Source of the DNA: Petrolisthes cinctipes
Taxonomy: Eukaryota; Arthropoda; Malacostraca; Decapoda; Porcellanidae
Direction of reading: 5' to 3'
Length of the DNA: 64,000 bases
NCBI GenBank assembly: GCA_033782935.1
Contig: JAWQEG010000082.1
Location: 124,001 to 188,000 of the forward strand
Shown: positions 34,501 through 47,011 of the stretch, piece after piece
Layout of the letters: every line of letters starts with the position of its first letter
Position numbering within the stretch: position 1 is the stretch's first letter
Position numbers and translations under genes: made by a program
Notes under the pieces: generated by a model
What the model was told of the DNA's origin: nothing
The model's input: the letters and a program-made list of their open reading frames with translations, nothing else
Databases searched by the model: none

Positions 34501-36065
34501 CTCAAAACACCCGAGAATTCGATATTTTGGGGTCCCAGAAGCGATCTGTACATGCTTACTCCGTGTTAGAGTATTTTCAAAATTCAGGCCCAAAACATGC
34601 TGAAAATCGATATTTTTGGTGCCCAAAGTCAATATGTGCATGTATCTTCTGTACCCGTTTATATCTCAAATTCAGGCTCAAAACACCCGAAAATTCAATA
34701 TTTTGGGGTCCCAGAAGCAATCTGTACATGCCTACTCAGTGCTAGAATATTTTCAAAATATAGGCTAAAAACATGCTAAAAATCGATCTTTTAGGTGCCA
34801 AAAAGTCGATATCTCAAATTCAGTCCCAAAACACCCGAAAATTCGATATTTAGGGGTCCCAGAAGCGATCTGTACATGCCTACTCCGTGTTAGAGTATTT
34901 TCAAAATACAGGCCAAAAACATACTGAAAATCGATCTTTTAGGTGCCCAAAAGTCGATATGTGCATGCATCTTCTGTACCCGTTTATATCTCAAATTCAG
35001 GCTCAAAACACCCGAAAATTCAATATTTTGGGGTCCCAGAAGCAATCTGTACATGCCTACTCAGTGTTAGAGTATTTTCAAAATACAGGCCCAAAACATG
35101 CTGAAAATCGATATTTTAGATGCCCAAAGTCAATATGTGCATGTATCTTCTGTACCCGTTTATATCTCAAATTCAGGCTCAAAACACCCGCAAATTCAAT
35201 ATTTTGGGGTCCCAGAAGCAATCTGTACATGCCTACACAGTGCTAGAATATTTTCAAAATATAGGCTAAAAACATGCTGAAAATCGATATTTTAGGTGCC
35301 AAAAAATCGATATCTCAAATTCAGTCCCAAAACACCCGAAAATTCGATATTTAGAGGTCCCAGAAGGTATCTGTACATGCCTACTCCGTGTTAGAGTATT
35401 TTCAAAATACAGGCCAAAAACATACTGAAAATCGATCTTTTAGGTGCCCAAAAGTCGATATGTGCATGCATCTTCTGTACCCGTTTATATCTCAAATTCT
35501 GGCCCTAAACACCCGAAAATTCGATATTTTAGGGTCCCAGAAGCGATCTGTACATGCCTACTCCGTGTTAGAGTATTTTCAAAATTCAGGCCCAAAACAT
35601 GCTGAAAATCGATATTTTTGGTGCCCAAAGTCAATATGTGCATGTATCTTCTGTACCCGTTTATATCTCAAATTCAGGCTCAAAACACCCGAAAATTCAA
35701 TATTTTGGGGTCCCAGAAGCAATCTGTACATGTCTACTCAGTGTTAGAGTATTTTCAAAATACAGGCCCAAAACATGCTGAAAATCGATATTTTAGATGC
35801 CCAAAGTCAATATGTGCATGTATCTTCTGTACCCGTTTATATCTCAAATTCAGGCTCAAAACACCCGAAAATTCAATATTTTGGGGTCCCAGAAGCAATC
35901 TGTACATGCCTACACAGTGCTAGAATATTTTCAAAATATAGGCTAAAAACATGCTAAAAATCGACATTTTAGGTGCCCTAAAAATCGATATCTCAAATTC
36001 AGTCCCAAAACACCCGAAAATTCAATATTTAGAGGTCCCAGAAGGTATCTTTACATGCCTACTCC
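31596..36065 (+). repeat. 4470-bp segmental unit, copy 1
   Basis: Units start at 31596, 32087, 32588, 33079, 33580, 34071 (A1/B deleted-C2 dimer, 315 bp), 34386, 34887 and 35388 (tetramer, 678 bp). Their lengths add up to 4470. Private markers include 'tctttacatgcc' (31577), 'ttaggtacccaaaag' (31648), 'ctgtatccgttta' (32350), 'ggtgccgaaaagtcg' (33635), 'ccctaagcaccc' (33695), 'cccttaacaccc' (34186), 'cccgagaattcg' (34510) and 'cccgcaaattc' (35187). All recur in the following copy except those inside the section that copy lacks. Confidence 0.87.
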
Positions 36066-39000
36066 GTGTTAGAGTATTTTCAAAATACAGGCCAAAAACA
36101 TACTGAAAATCGATCTTTTAGGTACCCAAAAGTCGATATGTGCATGCATCTTCTGTACCCGTTTATATCTCAAATTCTGGCCCTAAACACCCGAAAATTC
36201 AATATTTTGGGGTCCCAGAAGCGATCTGTACATGCCTACTCCGTGTTAGAGTATTTTCAAAATTCAGGCCCAAAACATGCTGAAAATCGATATTTTTGGT
36301 GCCCAAAGTCAATATGTGCATGTATCTTCTGTACCCGTTTATATCTCAAATTCAGGCTCAAAACACCCGAAAATTCAATATTTTGGGGTCCCAGAAGCAA
36401 TCTGTACAGTGCTAGAATATTTTCAAAATATAGGCTAAAAACATGCTAAAAATCGATCTTTTAGGTGCCAAAAAGTCGATATCTCAAATACAGTCCCAAA
36501 ACACCCGAAAATTTGATATTTAGGGGTCCCAGAAGCGATCTGTACATGCCTACTCCGTGTTAGAGTATTTTCAAAATACATGCTCAAAACATACTGAAAA
36601 TCGATCTTTTAGGTGCACAAAAGTCGATATGTGCATGCATCTTCAGTACCCGTTTATATCTCAAATTCAGGCTCAAAACACCCGAAAATTCAATATTTTG
36701 GGGTCCCAGAAGCAATCTGTACATGGCTACTCAGTGTTAGAGTATTTTCAAAATACAGGCCCAAAACATGCTGAAAATCGATATTTTAGAAGCCCAAAGT
36801 CAATACGTGCATGTATCTTCTGTATCCGTTTATATCTCAAATTCAGGCTCAAAACACCCGAAAATTCAATATTTTGGGGTCCCAGAAGCAATCTGTACAT
36901 GCCTACACAGTGCTAGAATATTTTCAAAATATAGGCTAAAAACATGCTAAAAATCGACATTTTAGGTGCCAAAAAATCGATATCTCAAATTCAGTCCCAA
37001 AACACCCGAAAAATCGATATTTAGAGGTCCCAGAAGATATCTGTACATGCCTACTCCGTGTTAGAGTATTTTCAAAATACAGGCCAAAAACATACTGAAA
37101 ATCGATCTTTTAGGTGCCGAAAAGTCGATATGTGCATGCATTTTCTGTACTCGTTTATATCTCAAATTCTGGCCCTAAGCACCCGAAAATTCGATATTTT
37201 GGGGTCCCAGAAGCGATCTGTACATGCCTACTCCGTGTTAGAGTATTTTCAAAATTCAGGCCCAAAACATGCTGAAAATCGATATTTTAGATGCCCAAAG
37301 TCAATATGTGCATGTATCTTCTGTACCCGTTTATATCTCAAATTCAGGCTCAAAACACCCGAAAATTCAATATTTTGGGGTCCCAGAAGCAATCTGTACA
37401 GTGCTAGAATATTTTCAAAATATAGGCTAAAAACATGCTAAAAATCGACATTTTAGGTGCCAAAAAATCGATATCTCAAATTCAGTCCCAAAACACCCGA
37501 AAATTCGATATTTAGAGGTCCCAGAAGGTATCTGTACATGCCTACTCCGTGTTAGAGTATTTTCAAAATACAGGCCAAAAACATACTGAAAATCGATCTT
37601 TTAGGTGCCCAAAAGTCGATATGTGCATGCATCTTCTGTACCCGTTTATATCTCAAATTCTGGCCCTTAACACCCGAAAATTCGATATTTTGGGGTCCCA
37701 GAAGCAATCTGTACAGTGCCAGAATATTTTCAAAATATAGGCTAAAAACATGCTAAAAATCGATCTTTTAGGTGCCAAAAAGTCGATATCTCAAATTCAG
37801 TCCCAAAACACCCGAAAATTCGATATTTAGGGGTCCCAGAAGCGATCTGTACATGCCTACTCCGTGTTAAAGTATTTTCAAAATACATGCTCAAAACATA
37901 CTGAAAATCGATCTTTTAGGTGCACAAAAGTCGATATGTGCATGCATCTTCAGTACCCGTTTATATCTCAAATTCAGGCTCAAAACACCCGAGAATTCGA
38001 TATTTTGGGGTCCCAGAAGCGATCTGTACATGCTTACTCCGTGTTAGAGTATTTTCAAAATTCAGGCCCAAAACATGCTGAAAATCGATATTTTTGGTGC
38101 CCAAAGTCAATATGTGCATGTATCTTCTGTACCCGTTTATATCTCAAATTCAGGCTCAAAACACCCGAAAATTCAATATTTTGGGGTCCCAGAAGCAATC
38201 TGTACATGCCTACTCAGTGCTAGAATATTTTCAAAATATAGGCTAAAAACATGCTAAAAATCGATCTTTTAGGTGCCAAAAAGTCGATATCTCAAATTCA
38301 GTCCCAAAACACCCGAAAATTCGATATTTAGGGGTCCCAGAAGCGATCTGTACATGCCTACTCCGTGTTAGAGTATTTTCAAAATACAGGCCAAAAACAT
38401 ACTGAAAATCGATCTTTTAGGTGCCCAAAAGTCGATATGTGCATGCATCTTCTGTACCCGTTTATATCTCAAATTCAGGCTCAAAACACCCGAAAATTCA
38501 ATATTTTGGGGTCCCAGAAGCAATCTGTAAATGCCTACTCAGTGTTAGAGTATTTTCAAAATACAGGCCCAAAACATGCTGAAAATCGATATTTTAGATG
38601 CCCAAAGTCAATATGTGCATGTATCTTCTGTACCCGTTTATATCTCAAATTCAGGCTCAAAACACCCGCAAATTCAATATTTTGGGGTCCCAGAAGCAAT
38701 CTGTACATGCCTACACAGTGCTAGAATATTTTCAAAATATAGGCTAAAAACATGCTGAAAATCGATATTTTAGGTGCCAAAAAATCGATATCTCAAATTC
38801 AGTCCCAAAACACCCGAAAATTCGATATTTAGAGGTCCCAGAAGGTATCTGTACATGCCTACTCCGTGTTAGAGTATTTTCAAAATACAGGCCAAAAACA
38901 TACTGAAAATCGATCTTTTAGGTGCCCAAAAGTCGATATGTGCATGCATCTTCTGTACCCGTTTATATCTCAAATTCTGGCCCTAAACACCCGAAAATTC

Positions 39001-39543
39001 GATATTTTAGGGTCCCAGAAGCGATCTGTACATGCCTACTCCGTGTTAGAGTATTTTCAAAATTCAGGCCCAAAACATGCTGAAAATCGATATTTTTGGT
39101 GCCCAAAGTCAATATGTGCATGTATCTTCTGTACCCGTTTATATCTCAAATTCAGGCTCAAAACACCCGAAAATTCAATATTTTGGGGTCCCAGAAGCAA
39201 TCTGTACATGTCTACTCAGTGTTAGAGTATTTTCAAAATACAGGCCCAAAACATGCTGAAAATCGATATTTTAGATGCCCAAAGTCAATATGTGCATGTA
39301 TCTTCTGTACCCGTTTATATCTCAAATTCAGGCTCAAAACACCCGAAAATTCAATATTTTGGGGTCCCAGAAGCAATCTGTACATGCCTACACAGTGCTA
39401 GAATATTTTCAAAATATAGGCTAAAAACATGCTAAAAATCGACATTTTAGGTGCCCTAAAAATCGATATCTCAAATTCAGTCCCAAAACACCCGAAAATT
39501 CAATATTTAGAGGTCCCAGAAGGTATCTTTACATGCCTACTCC
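36066..39543 (+). repeat. 3478-bp segmental unit, copy 2 (one hexamer missing)
   Basis: Units start at 36066, 36557, 37058, 37549, 37864, 38365 and 38866. Relative to copy 1 it lacks 992 bp corresponding to 32588-33579, exactly one A1-B1-C2-A2-B2-C1 hexamer with deleted B1. The join lies in the C1 at 36910-37057. Copy-specific changes include 'gtgttaaagtattttc' (37864), 'ctgtaaatgcctac' (38525) and 'caaatacagtccc' (36485). Confidence 0.87.
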
Positions 39544-41640
39544 GTGTTAGAGTATTTTCAAAATACAGGCCAAAAACATACTGAAAATCGATCTTTTAGG
39601 TACCCAAAAGTCGATATGTGCATGCATCTTCTGTACCCGTTTATATCTCAAATTCTGGCCCTAAACACCCGAAAATTCAATATTTTGGGGTCCCAGAAGC
39701 GATCTGTACATGCCTACTCCGTGTTAGAGTATTTTCAAAATTCAGGCCCAAAACATGCTGAAAATCGATATTTTTGGTGCCCAAAGTCAATATGTGCATG
39801 TATCTTCTGTACCCGTTTATATCTCAAATTCAGGCTCAAAACACCCGAAAATTCAATATTTTGGGGTCCCAGAAGCAATCTGTACAGTGCTAGAATATTT
39901 TCAAAATATAGGCTAAAAACATGCTAAAAATCGATCTTTTAGGTGCCAAAAAGTCGATATCTCAAATTCAGTCCCAAAACACCCGAAAATTTGATATTTA
40001 GGGGTCCCAGAAGCGATCTGTACATGCCTACTCCGTGTTAGAGTATTTTCAAAATACATGCTCAAAACATACTGAAAATCGATCTTTTAGGTGCACAAAA
40101 GTCGATATGTGCATGCATCTTCAGTACCCGTTTATATCTCAAATTCAGGCTCAAAACACCCGAAAATTCAATATTTTGGGGTCCCAGAAGCAATCTGTAC
40201 ATGGCTACTCAGTGTTAGAGTATTTTCAAAATACAGGCCCAAAACATGCTGAAAATCGATATTTTAGAAGCCCAAAGTCAATACGTGCATGTATCTTCTG
40301 TATCCGTTTATATCTCAAATTCAGGCTCAAAACACCCGAAAATTCAATATTTTGGGGTCCCAGAAGCAATCTGTACATGCCTACACAGTGCTAGAATATT
40401 TTCAAAATATAGGCTAAAAACATGCTAAAAATCGATATTATAGGTGCCAAAAAATCGATATCTCAAATTCAGTCCCATAACACCCGAAAATTCGATATTT
40501 AGAGGTCCCAGAAGGTATCTGTACATGCCTACTCCGTGTTAGAGTATTTTCAAAATACAGGCCAAAAACATACTGAAAATCGATCTTTTAGGTGCACAAA
40601 AGTCGATATGTGCATGCATCTTCTGTACCCGTTTATATCTCAAATTCTGGCCCTAAACACCCGAAAATTCGATATTTTGGGGTCCCAGAAGCGATCTGTA
40701 CATGCCTACTCCGTGTTAGAGTATTTTCAAAATTCAGGCCCAAAACATGCTGAAAATCGATATTTTTGGTGCCCAAAGTCAATATGTGCATGTATCTTCT
40801 GTACCCGTTTATATCTCAAATTCAGGCTCAAAACACCCGAAAATTCAATATTTTGGGGTCCCAGAAGCAATCTGTACAGTGCTAGAATATTTTCAAAATA
40901 TAGGCTATAAACATGCTAAAAATCGATCTTTTAGGTGCCAAAAAGTCGATATCTCAAATTCAGTCCCAAAACACCCGAAAATTCGATTTTTAGGGGTCCC
41001 AGAAGCGATCTGTACATGCCTACTCCGTGTTAGAGTATTTTCAAAATACATGCTGAAAACATACTGAAAATCGATCATTTAGGTGCACAAAAGTCGATAT
41101 GTGCATGCATCTTCAGTACCCGTTTATATCTCAAATTCAGCCTCAAAACACCAGAAAATTCAATATTTTGGGGTCCCAGAAGCAATCTGTACATGCCTAC
41201 TCAGTGTTAGAGTATTTTCAAAATACAGGCCGAAAACATGCTGAAAATCGATATTTTAGATGCCCAAAGTCAATATGTGCATGTATCTTCTGTACCCGTT
41301 TATATCTCAAATTCAGGCTCAAAACACTCGAAAATTCAATATTTTGGGGTCTCAGAAGCAATTTGTACATGCCTAAACAGTGCTAGAATATTTTCAAAAT
41401 ATAGGCTAAAAACATGCTAAAAATCGACATTTTAGGTGCCAAAAAATCGATATCTCAAATTCAGTCCCAAAACACCCGAAAAATCGATATTTAGAGGTCC
41501 CAGAAGATATCTGTACATGCCTACTCCGTGTTAGAGTATTTTCAAAATACAGGCCAAAAACATACTGAAAATCGATCTTTTAGGTGCCGAAAAGTCGATA
41601 TGTGCATGCATTTTCTGTACTCGTTTATATCTCAAATTCA
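39544..41640 (+). repeat. Partial third copy of the segmental unit
   Basis: Units start at 39544, 40035, 40536 and 41027. This copy retains the hexamer missing from copy 2 (40536-41527 matches 32588-33579 at offset 7948). Homology stops inside the A1 at 41528, after 'ctcgtttatatctcaaattc', where copy 1 continues 'tggccctaagc' and this copy switches to C2-type 'agtcccaaaacacccg'. The switch marks an unequal crossover between an A and a C monomer. Confidence 0.85.
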
Positions 41641-41704
41641 GTCCCAAAACACCCGAAAATTCGATATTTAGGGGTCCCAGAAGCGATCTGTACATGCCTA
41701 CTCC
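41528..41704 (+). repeat. A1/C2 mosaic monomer at the end of the third segmental copy (177 bp)
   Basis: The first part is A1 with the block-specific 'ggtgccgaaaagtcg' and 'gcattttctgtactcg'. The second part, from 'ttcagtcccaaaac', is C2, including 'gatatttaggggtccc'. It is followed directly by A2, so this monomer replaces A1-B1-C2 of a normal unit. Confidence 0.82.
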
Positions 41705-42679
41705 GTGTTAGAGTATTTTCAAAATACATGCTCAAAACATACTGAAAATCGATCTTTTAGGTGCACAAAAGTCGATATATGCATGCATCTTCAGTATCCG
41801 TTTATATCTCAAATTCAGGCTCAAAACACCCGAAAATTCAATATTTTGGGGTCCCAGAAGCAATCTGTACATGCCTACACAGTGCTAGAATATTTTCAAA
41901 ATATAGGCTAAAAACATGCTAAAAATCGACATTTTAGGTGCCAAAAAATTGATATCTCAAATTCAGTCCCAAAACACCCGAAAATTCGATATTTAGAGGT
42001 CCCAGAAGGTATCTGTACATGCCTACTCTGTGTTAGAGTATTTTCAAAATACAGGCCAAAAACATACTGAAAATCGATCTTTTAGGTGCCCAAAAGTCGA
42101 TATGTGCATGCATCTTCTGTACCCGTTTATATCTCAAATTCTGGCTCTAAACACCCGAAAATTCGATATTTTGGGGTCCCAGAAGCGATCTGTACATGCC
42201 TACTCAGTGCTAGAATATTTTCAAAATATAGGCTAAAAACATGCTAAAAATCGATCTTTTAGGTGCCAAAAAGTCGATATCTCAAATTCAGTCACAAAAC
42301 ACCCGAAAATTCGATATTCAGGGGTCCCAGAAGCGATCTGTACATGCCTACTCCGTGTTAGAGTATTTTCAAAATACATGCTCAAAACATACTGAAAATC
42401 GATCTTTTAGGTGCATAATAGTCGATATGTGCATGCATCTTCAGTACCCGTTTATATTTAAAATTCAGGCTCAAAACACCCGAAAATTCAATATTTTGGG
42501 GTCCCAGAAGCAATCTGTACATGCCTACACAGTGCTAGAATATTTTCAAAATATAGGCGAAAAACATGCTAAAAATCGACATTTTAGGTGCCAATAAATC
42601 GATATCTCAAATTCAGTCCCAAAACACCCGAAAATTCGATATTTAGAGGTCCCAGAGGGTATCTGTACATGCCTACTCC
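41705..42679 (+). repeat. Three tandem 325-bp A-C dimers
   Basis: Dimers start at 41705 (A2-C1), 42030 (A1-C2) and 42355 (A2-C1). Each lacks B entirely. Private markers are 'ctgtgttagag' (42028), 'ttctggctctaaac' (42139), 'cagtcacaaaacacc' (42290), 'gtttatatttaaaattc' (42450) and 'ggcgaaaaacatgc' (42557). Most of these reappear 5632 bp downstream in the 2804-bp unit. Confidence 0.83.
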
Positions 42680-45007
42680 GTGTTAGAGTATTTTCAAAAT
42701 ACAGGCCAAAAACATACTGAAAATCGATCTTTCAGGTGCCCAAAAGTCGATATGTGCATGCATCTTCTGTACCCGTTTATATCTCAAATTCTGGCCCTAA
42801 ACACCCGAAAATTCGATATTTTGGGGTCCCAGAAGCGATCTGTACATGCCTACTCCGTGTTAGAGTATTTTCAAAATTCAGGCCCAAAACATGCTGAAAA
42901 TCGATATTTTTGGTGCCCAAAGTCAATATGTGCATGTATCTTCTGTACCCGTTTATATCTCAAATTCAGGCTCAAAACACCCGAAAATTCAATATTTTGG
43001 GGTCCCAGAAGCAATCTGTACATGCCTACTCAGTGCTAGAATATTTTCAAAATATAGGCTAAAAACATGCTAAAAATCGATCTTTTAGGTGCCAAAAAGT
43101 CGATATCTCAAATTCAGTCCCAAAACAAAAGAAAATTCGATATTTAGGGGCCCCAGAAGCGATCTGTACATGCCTACTCCGTGTTAGAGTATTTTCAAAA
43201 TACATGCTCAAAACATACTGAAAATCGATCTTTTAGGTGCACAAAAGTCGATATGTGCATGCATCTTCAGTACCCGTTTATATCTCAAATTCAGGCTTAA
43301 AACACCCGAAAATTCAATATTTTGGGGTCCCAGAAGCGATCTGTACATGCCTAGTCAGTGTTAGAGTATTTTCAAAATACAGGCCCAAAACATGCTGAAA
43401 ATCGATATTTTAGATGCCCAAAGTCAATATGTGCATGTATCTTCTGTACCCGTTTATATATCAAATTCTGGCTCAAAACACCCGAAAATTCGATATTTTG
43501 GGGTCCCAGAAGCAATCTGTACATGCCTACACAGTGCTAGAATATTTTCAAAATATAGGCTAAAAACATGCTAAAAATCGACATTTTAGGTGCCAAAAAA
43601 TCGATATCTCAAATTCAGTCCCAAAACACCCGAAAATTCGATATTTAGAGGTCCCAGAAGGTATCTGTACATGCCTACTCCGTGTTAGAGTATTTTCAAA
43701 ATACAGGCCAAAATCATACTGAAAATCGATCTTTTAGGTGCCCAAAAGTCGATATGTGCATGCATCTTCTGTACCCGTTTATATCTCAAATTCTGGCCCT
43801 AAACACCCGAAAATTCGATATTTTAAGGTCCCAGAAGCGATCTGTACATGCCTACTCCGTGTTAGAGCATTTTCAAAATTCTGGCCCAAAACATGCTGAA
43901 AATCGATAATTTTGGTGCCCAAAGTCAATATGTGCATGTATCTTCTGTACCCGTTTATATCTCAAATTCAGGCTCAAAACACCCGAAAATTCAATATTTT
44001 GGGGTCCCAGAAGCAATCTGTACATCCCTACACAGTGCTAGAATATTTTCAAAATATAGGCTAAAAAAATGCTAAAAATCGATCTTTTAGGTGCCAAAAA
44101 ATTGATATCTCAAATTCAGTCCCAAAACACCCGAAAATTCGATATTTTGGGGTCCCAGAAGCAATCTGTACATGCCTACTCAGTGTTAGAGTATTTTCAA
44201 AATACAGGCCCAAAACATGCTGAAAATCGATATTTTAGATGCCCAAAGTCAATATGTGCATGTATCTTCTGTACCCGTTTATATCGCAAATTCAGGCTCA
44301 AAACATCCGAAAATTCAATATTTTGGGGTCCCAGAAGCAATCTGTACATGCCTACTCAGTGCTAGAATATTTTCAAAATATAGGCTAAAAACATGCTAAA
44401 AATCGATCTTTTAGGTGCCAATAAATCGATATCTCAAATTCAGTCCCAGAACACCCGAAAATTCGATATTTAGAGGTCCCAGAAGGTATCTGTACATGCC
44501 TACTCCGTGTTAGAGTATTTTCAAAATACAGGCCAAAAACATACTGAAAATCGATCTTTTAGGTTCCCAAAAGTCGATATGTGCATGCATCTTCTGTACC
44601 CGTTTATATCTCAAATTCTGGCCCTAAACACCCGAAAATTCGATATTTTGGGGTCCCAGAAGCGATCTGTACATGCCTACTCCGTGTTAGAGTATTTTCA
44701 AAATTCAGGCCCAAAACATGCTGAAAATCGATATTTTTGGTGCCCAAAGTCAATATGTGCATGTATCTTCTGTACCCGTTTATATCTCAAATTCAGGCTT
44801 AAAACACCCGAAAATTCAATATTTTGGGGTCCCAGAAGCAATCTGTACATGCCTACTCAGTGCTAGAATATTTTCAAAATATAGGCTAAAAACATGCTAA
44901 AAATCGATCTTTTAGGTGCCAAAAAGTCGATATCTCAAATTCAGTCCCAAAACACCCGAAAATTCGATATTTAGGGGTCCCAGAAGCGATCTGTACATGC
45001 CTACTCC
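42680..45007 (+). repeat. HOR block: trimers with one B2-C dimer
   Basis: Units start at 42680 (A1-B1-C2), 43181 (A2-B2-C1), 43682 (A1-B1-C2 with 'gatattttgggg'), 44183 (B2-C dimer, 324 bp) and 44507 (A1-B1-C2). The first 1 kb shares rare variants with 48312-49313: 'gatctttcaggtgcc', 'ggggccccagaag', 'gcctagtcagtg' and 'tatatatcaaattctgg'. The C2 at 43033 has 'caaaacaaaagaaaattc', a three-base change at CACCC. Confidence 0.82.
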
Positions 45008-47011
45008 GTGTTAGAGTATTTTCAAAATACATGCTCAAAACATACTGAAAATCGATCTTTTAGGTGCACAAAAGTCGATATGTGTATGCATCTTCAGTAC
45101 CCGTTTATATCTCAAATTCAGGCTCAAAACACCCTAAAATTCAATATTTTGGGGTCCCAGAAGCAATCTGTACATGCCTACTCACTGTTAGAGTATTTTC
45201 AAAATACAGGCCCAAAACATGCTGAAAATCGATATTTTAGATGCCCAAAGTCAATATGTGCATGTATCTTCTGTACCCGTTTATATCTCAAATTCAGGCT
45301 CAAAACACCCGAAAATTCAATATTTTGGGGTCCCAGAAGCAATCTGTACATGCCTACACAGTGCTAGAATATTTTCAAAATATAGGCTAAAAACATGCTA
45401 AAAATCGACATTATAGGTGCCAAAAAATCGATATCTCAAATTCAGTCCCAAAACACCCGAAAATTCGATATTTAGAGGTCCCAGAAGGTATATGTACATG
45501 CCTACTCCGTGATAGAGTATTTTCAAAATACAGGCCAAAAACTTACTGAAAATCGATCTTTTAGGTGCCCAAAAGTCGATATGTGCATGCATCTTCTGTA
45601 CCCGTTTATATCTCAAATTCTGGCCCTAAACACCCGAAAATTCGATATTTTGGGGTCCCAGAAGCGATCTGTACATGCCTACTCCGTGTTAGAGTATTTT
45701 CAAAATTCAGGCCCAAAACATGCTGAAAATCGATATTTTTGGTGCCCAAAGTCAATATGTGCATGTATCTTCTGTACCCGTTTATATCTGAAATTCAGGC
45801 TCAAAACACCCGAAAATTCAATATTTTGGGGTCCCAGAAGCAATCTGTACATGCCTACTCAGTGCTAGAATATTTTCAAAATATAGGCTAAAAACATGCT
45901 AAAAATCGATCTTTTAGGTGCCAAAAAGTCGATATCTCAAATTCAGTCCCAAAACACCCGAAAATTTGATATTTAGGGGTCCCAGAAGCGATCTGTACAT
46001 GCCTACTCCGTGTTAGAGTATTTTCAAAATACATGCTCAAAACATACTGAAAATCGATCTTTTAGGTGCACAAAAGTCGATATGTGCATGCATCTTCAGT
46101 ACCCGTTTATATCTCAAATTCAGGCTCAAAACACCCGAAAATTCAATATTTTGGGGTCCCAGAAGCAATCTGTACATGCCTACTCAGTGTTAGAGTATTT
46201 TCAAAATACAGGCCCAAAACATGCTGAAAATCGATATTTTAGATGCCCAAAGTCAATATGTGCATGTATCTTCTGTACCCGTTTATATCTCAAATTCAGG
46301 CTCAAAACACCCGAAAATTCAATATTTTGGGGTCCCAGAAGCAATCTGTACATGCCTAAACAGTGCTAGAATATTTTCAAAATATAGGCTAAAAACATGC
46401 TAAAAATCGACATTTTAGGTGCCAAAAAATCGATATCTCAAATTCAGTCCCAAAACACCCGAAAATTCGATATTTAGAGGTCGCAGAAGGTATCTGTACA
46501 TGCTTATTCCGTGTTAGAGTATTTTCAAAATACAGGCCAAAAACATACTGAAAATCGATCTTTTAGGTGCCCAAAAGTCGATATGTGCATGCATCTTCTG
46601 TACCCGTTCATATCTCAAATTCTGGCCCTAAACACCCGAAAATTCGATATTTTGGGGTCCCAGAAGCGATCTGTACATGCCTACTCCGTGTTAGAGTATT
46701 TTCAAAATTCAGGCCCAAAACATGCTGAAAATCGATATTTTTGGTGCCCAAAGTCAATATGTGCATGTATCTTCTTTACCCGTTTATATCTCAAATTCAG
46801 GCTCAAAACACCCGAAAATTCAATATTTTGGGGTCCCAGAAGCAATCTGTACATGCCTACTCAGTGCTAGAATATTTTCAAAATATAGGCTAAAAACATG
46901 CTAAAAATCGATCTTTTAGGTGCCAAAAAGTCGATATCTCAAATTCAGTCCCAAAACACCCGAAAATTCGATATTTATGGGTCCCAGAAGCGATCTGTAC
47001 ATGCCTACTCC
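45008..47011 (+). repeat. Block Y: four regular 501-bp trimers, duplicated 7612 bp downstream
   Basis: Trimers start at 45008 (A2-B2-C1), 45509 (A1-B1-C2), 46010 (A2-B2-C1) and 46511 (A1-B1-C2), two perfect hexamers in order. Markers shared with 52620-54623 are 'atatgtgtatgcatc' (45077), 'ggtatatgtacatgcc' (45487), 'gtgatagagtattttc' (45509), 'tatatctgaaattc' (45783), 'aaaatttgatattt' (45961) and 'gcctaaacagtgc' (46355). Confidence 0.85.
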
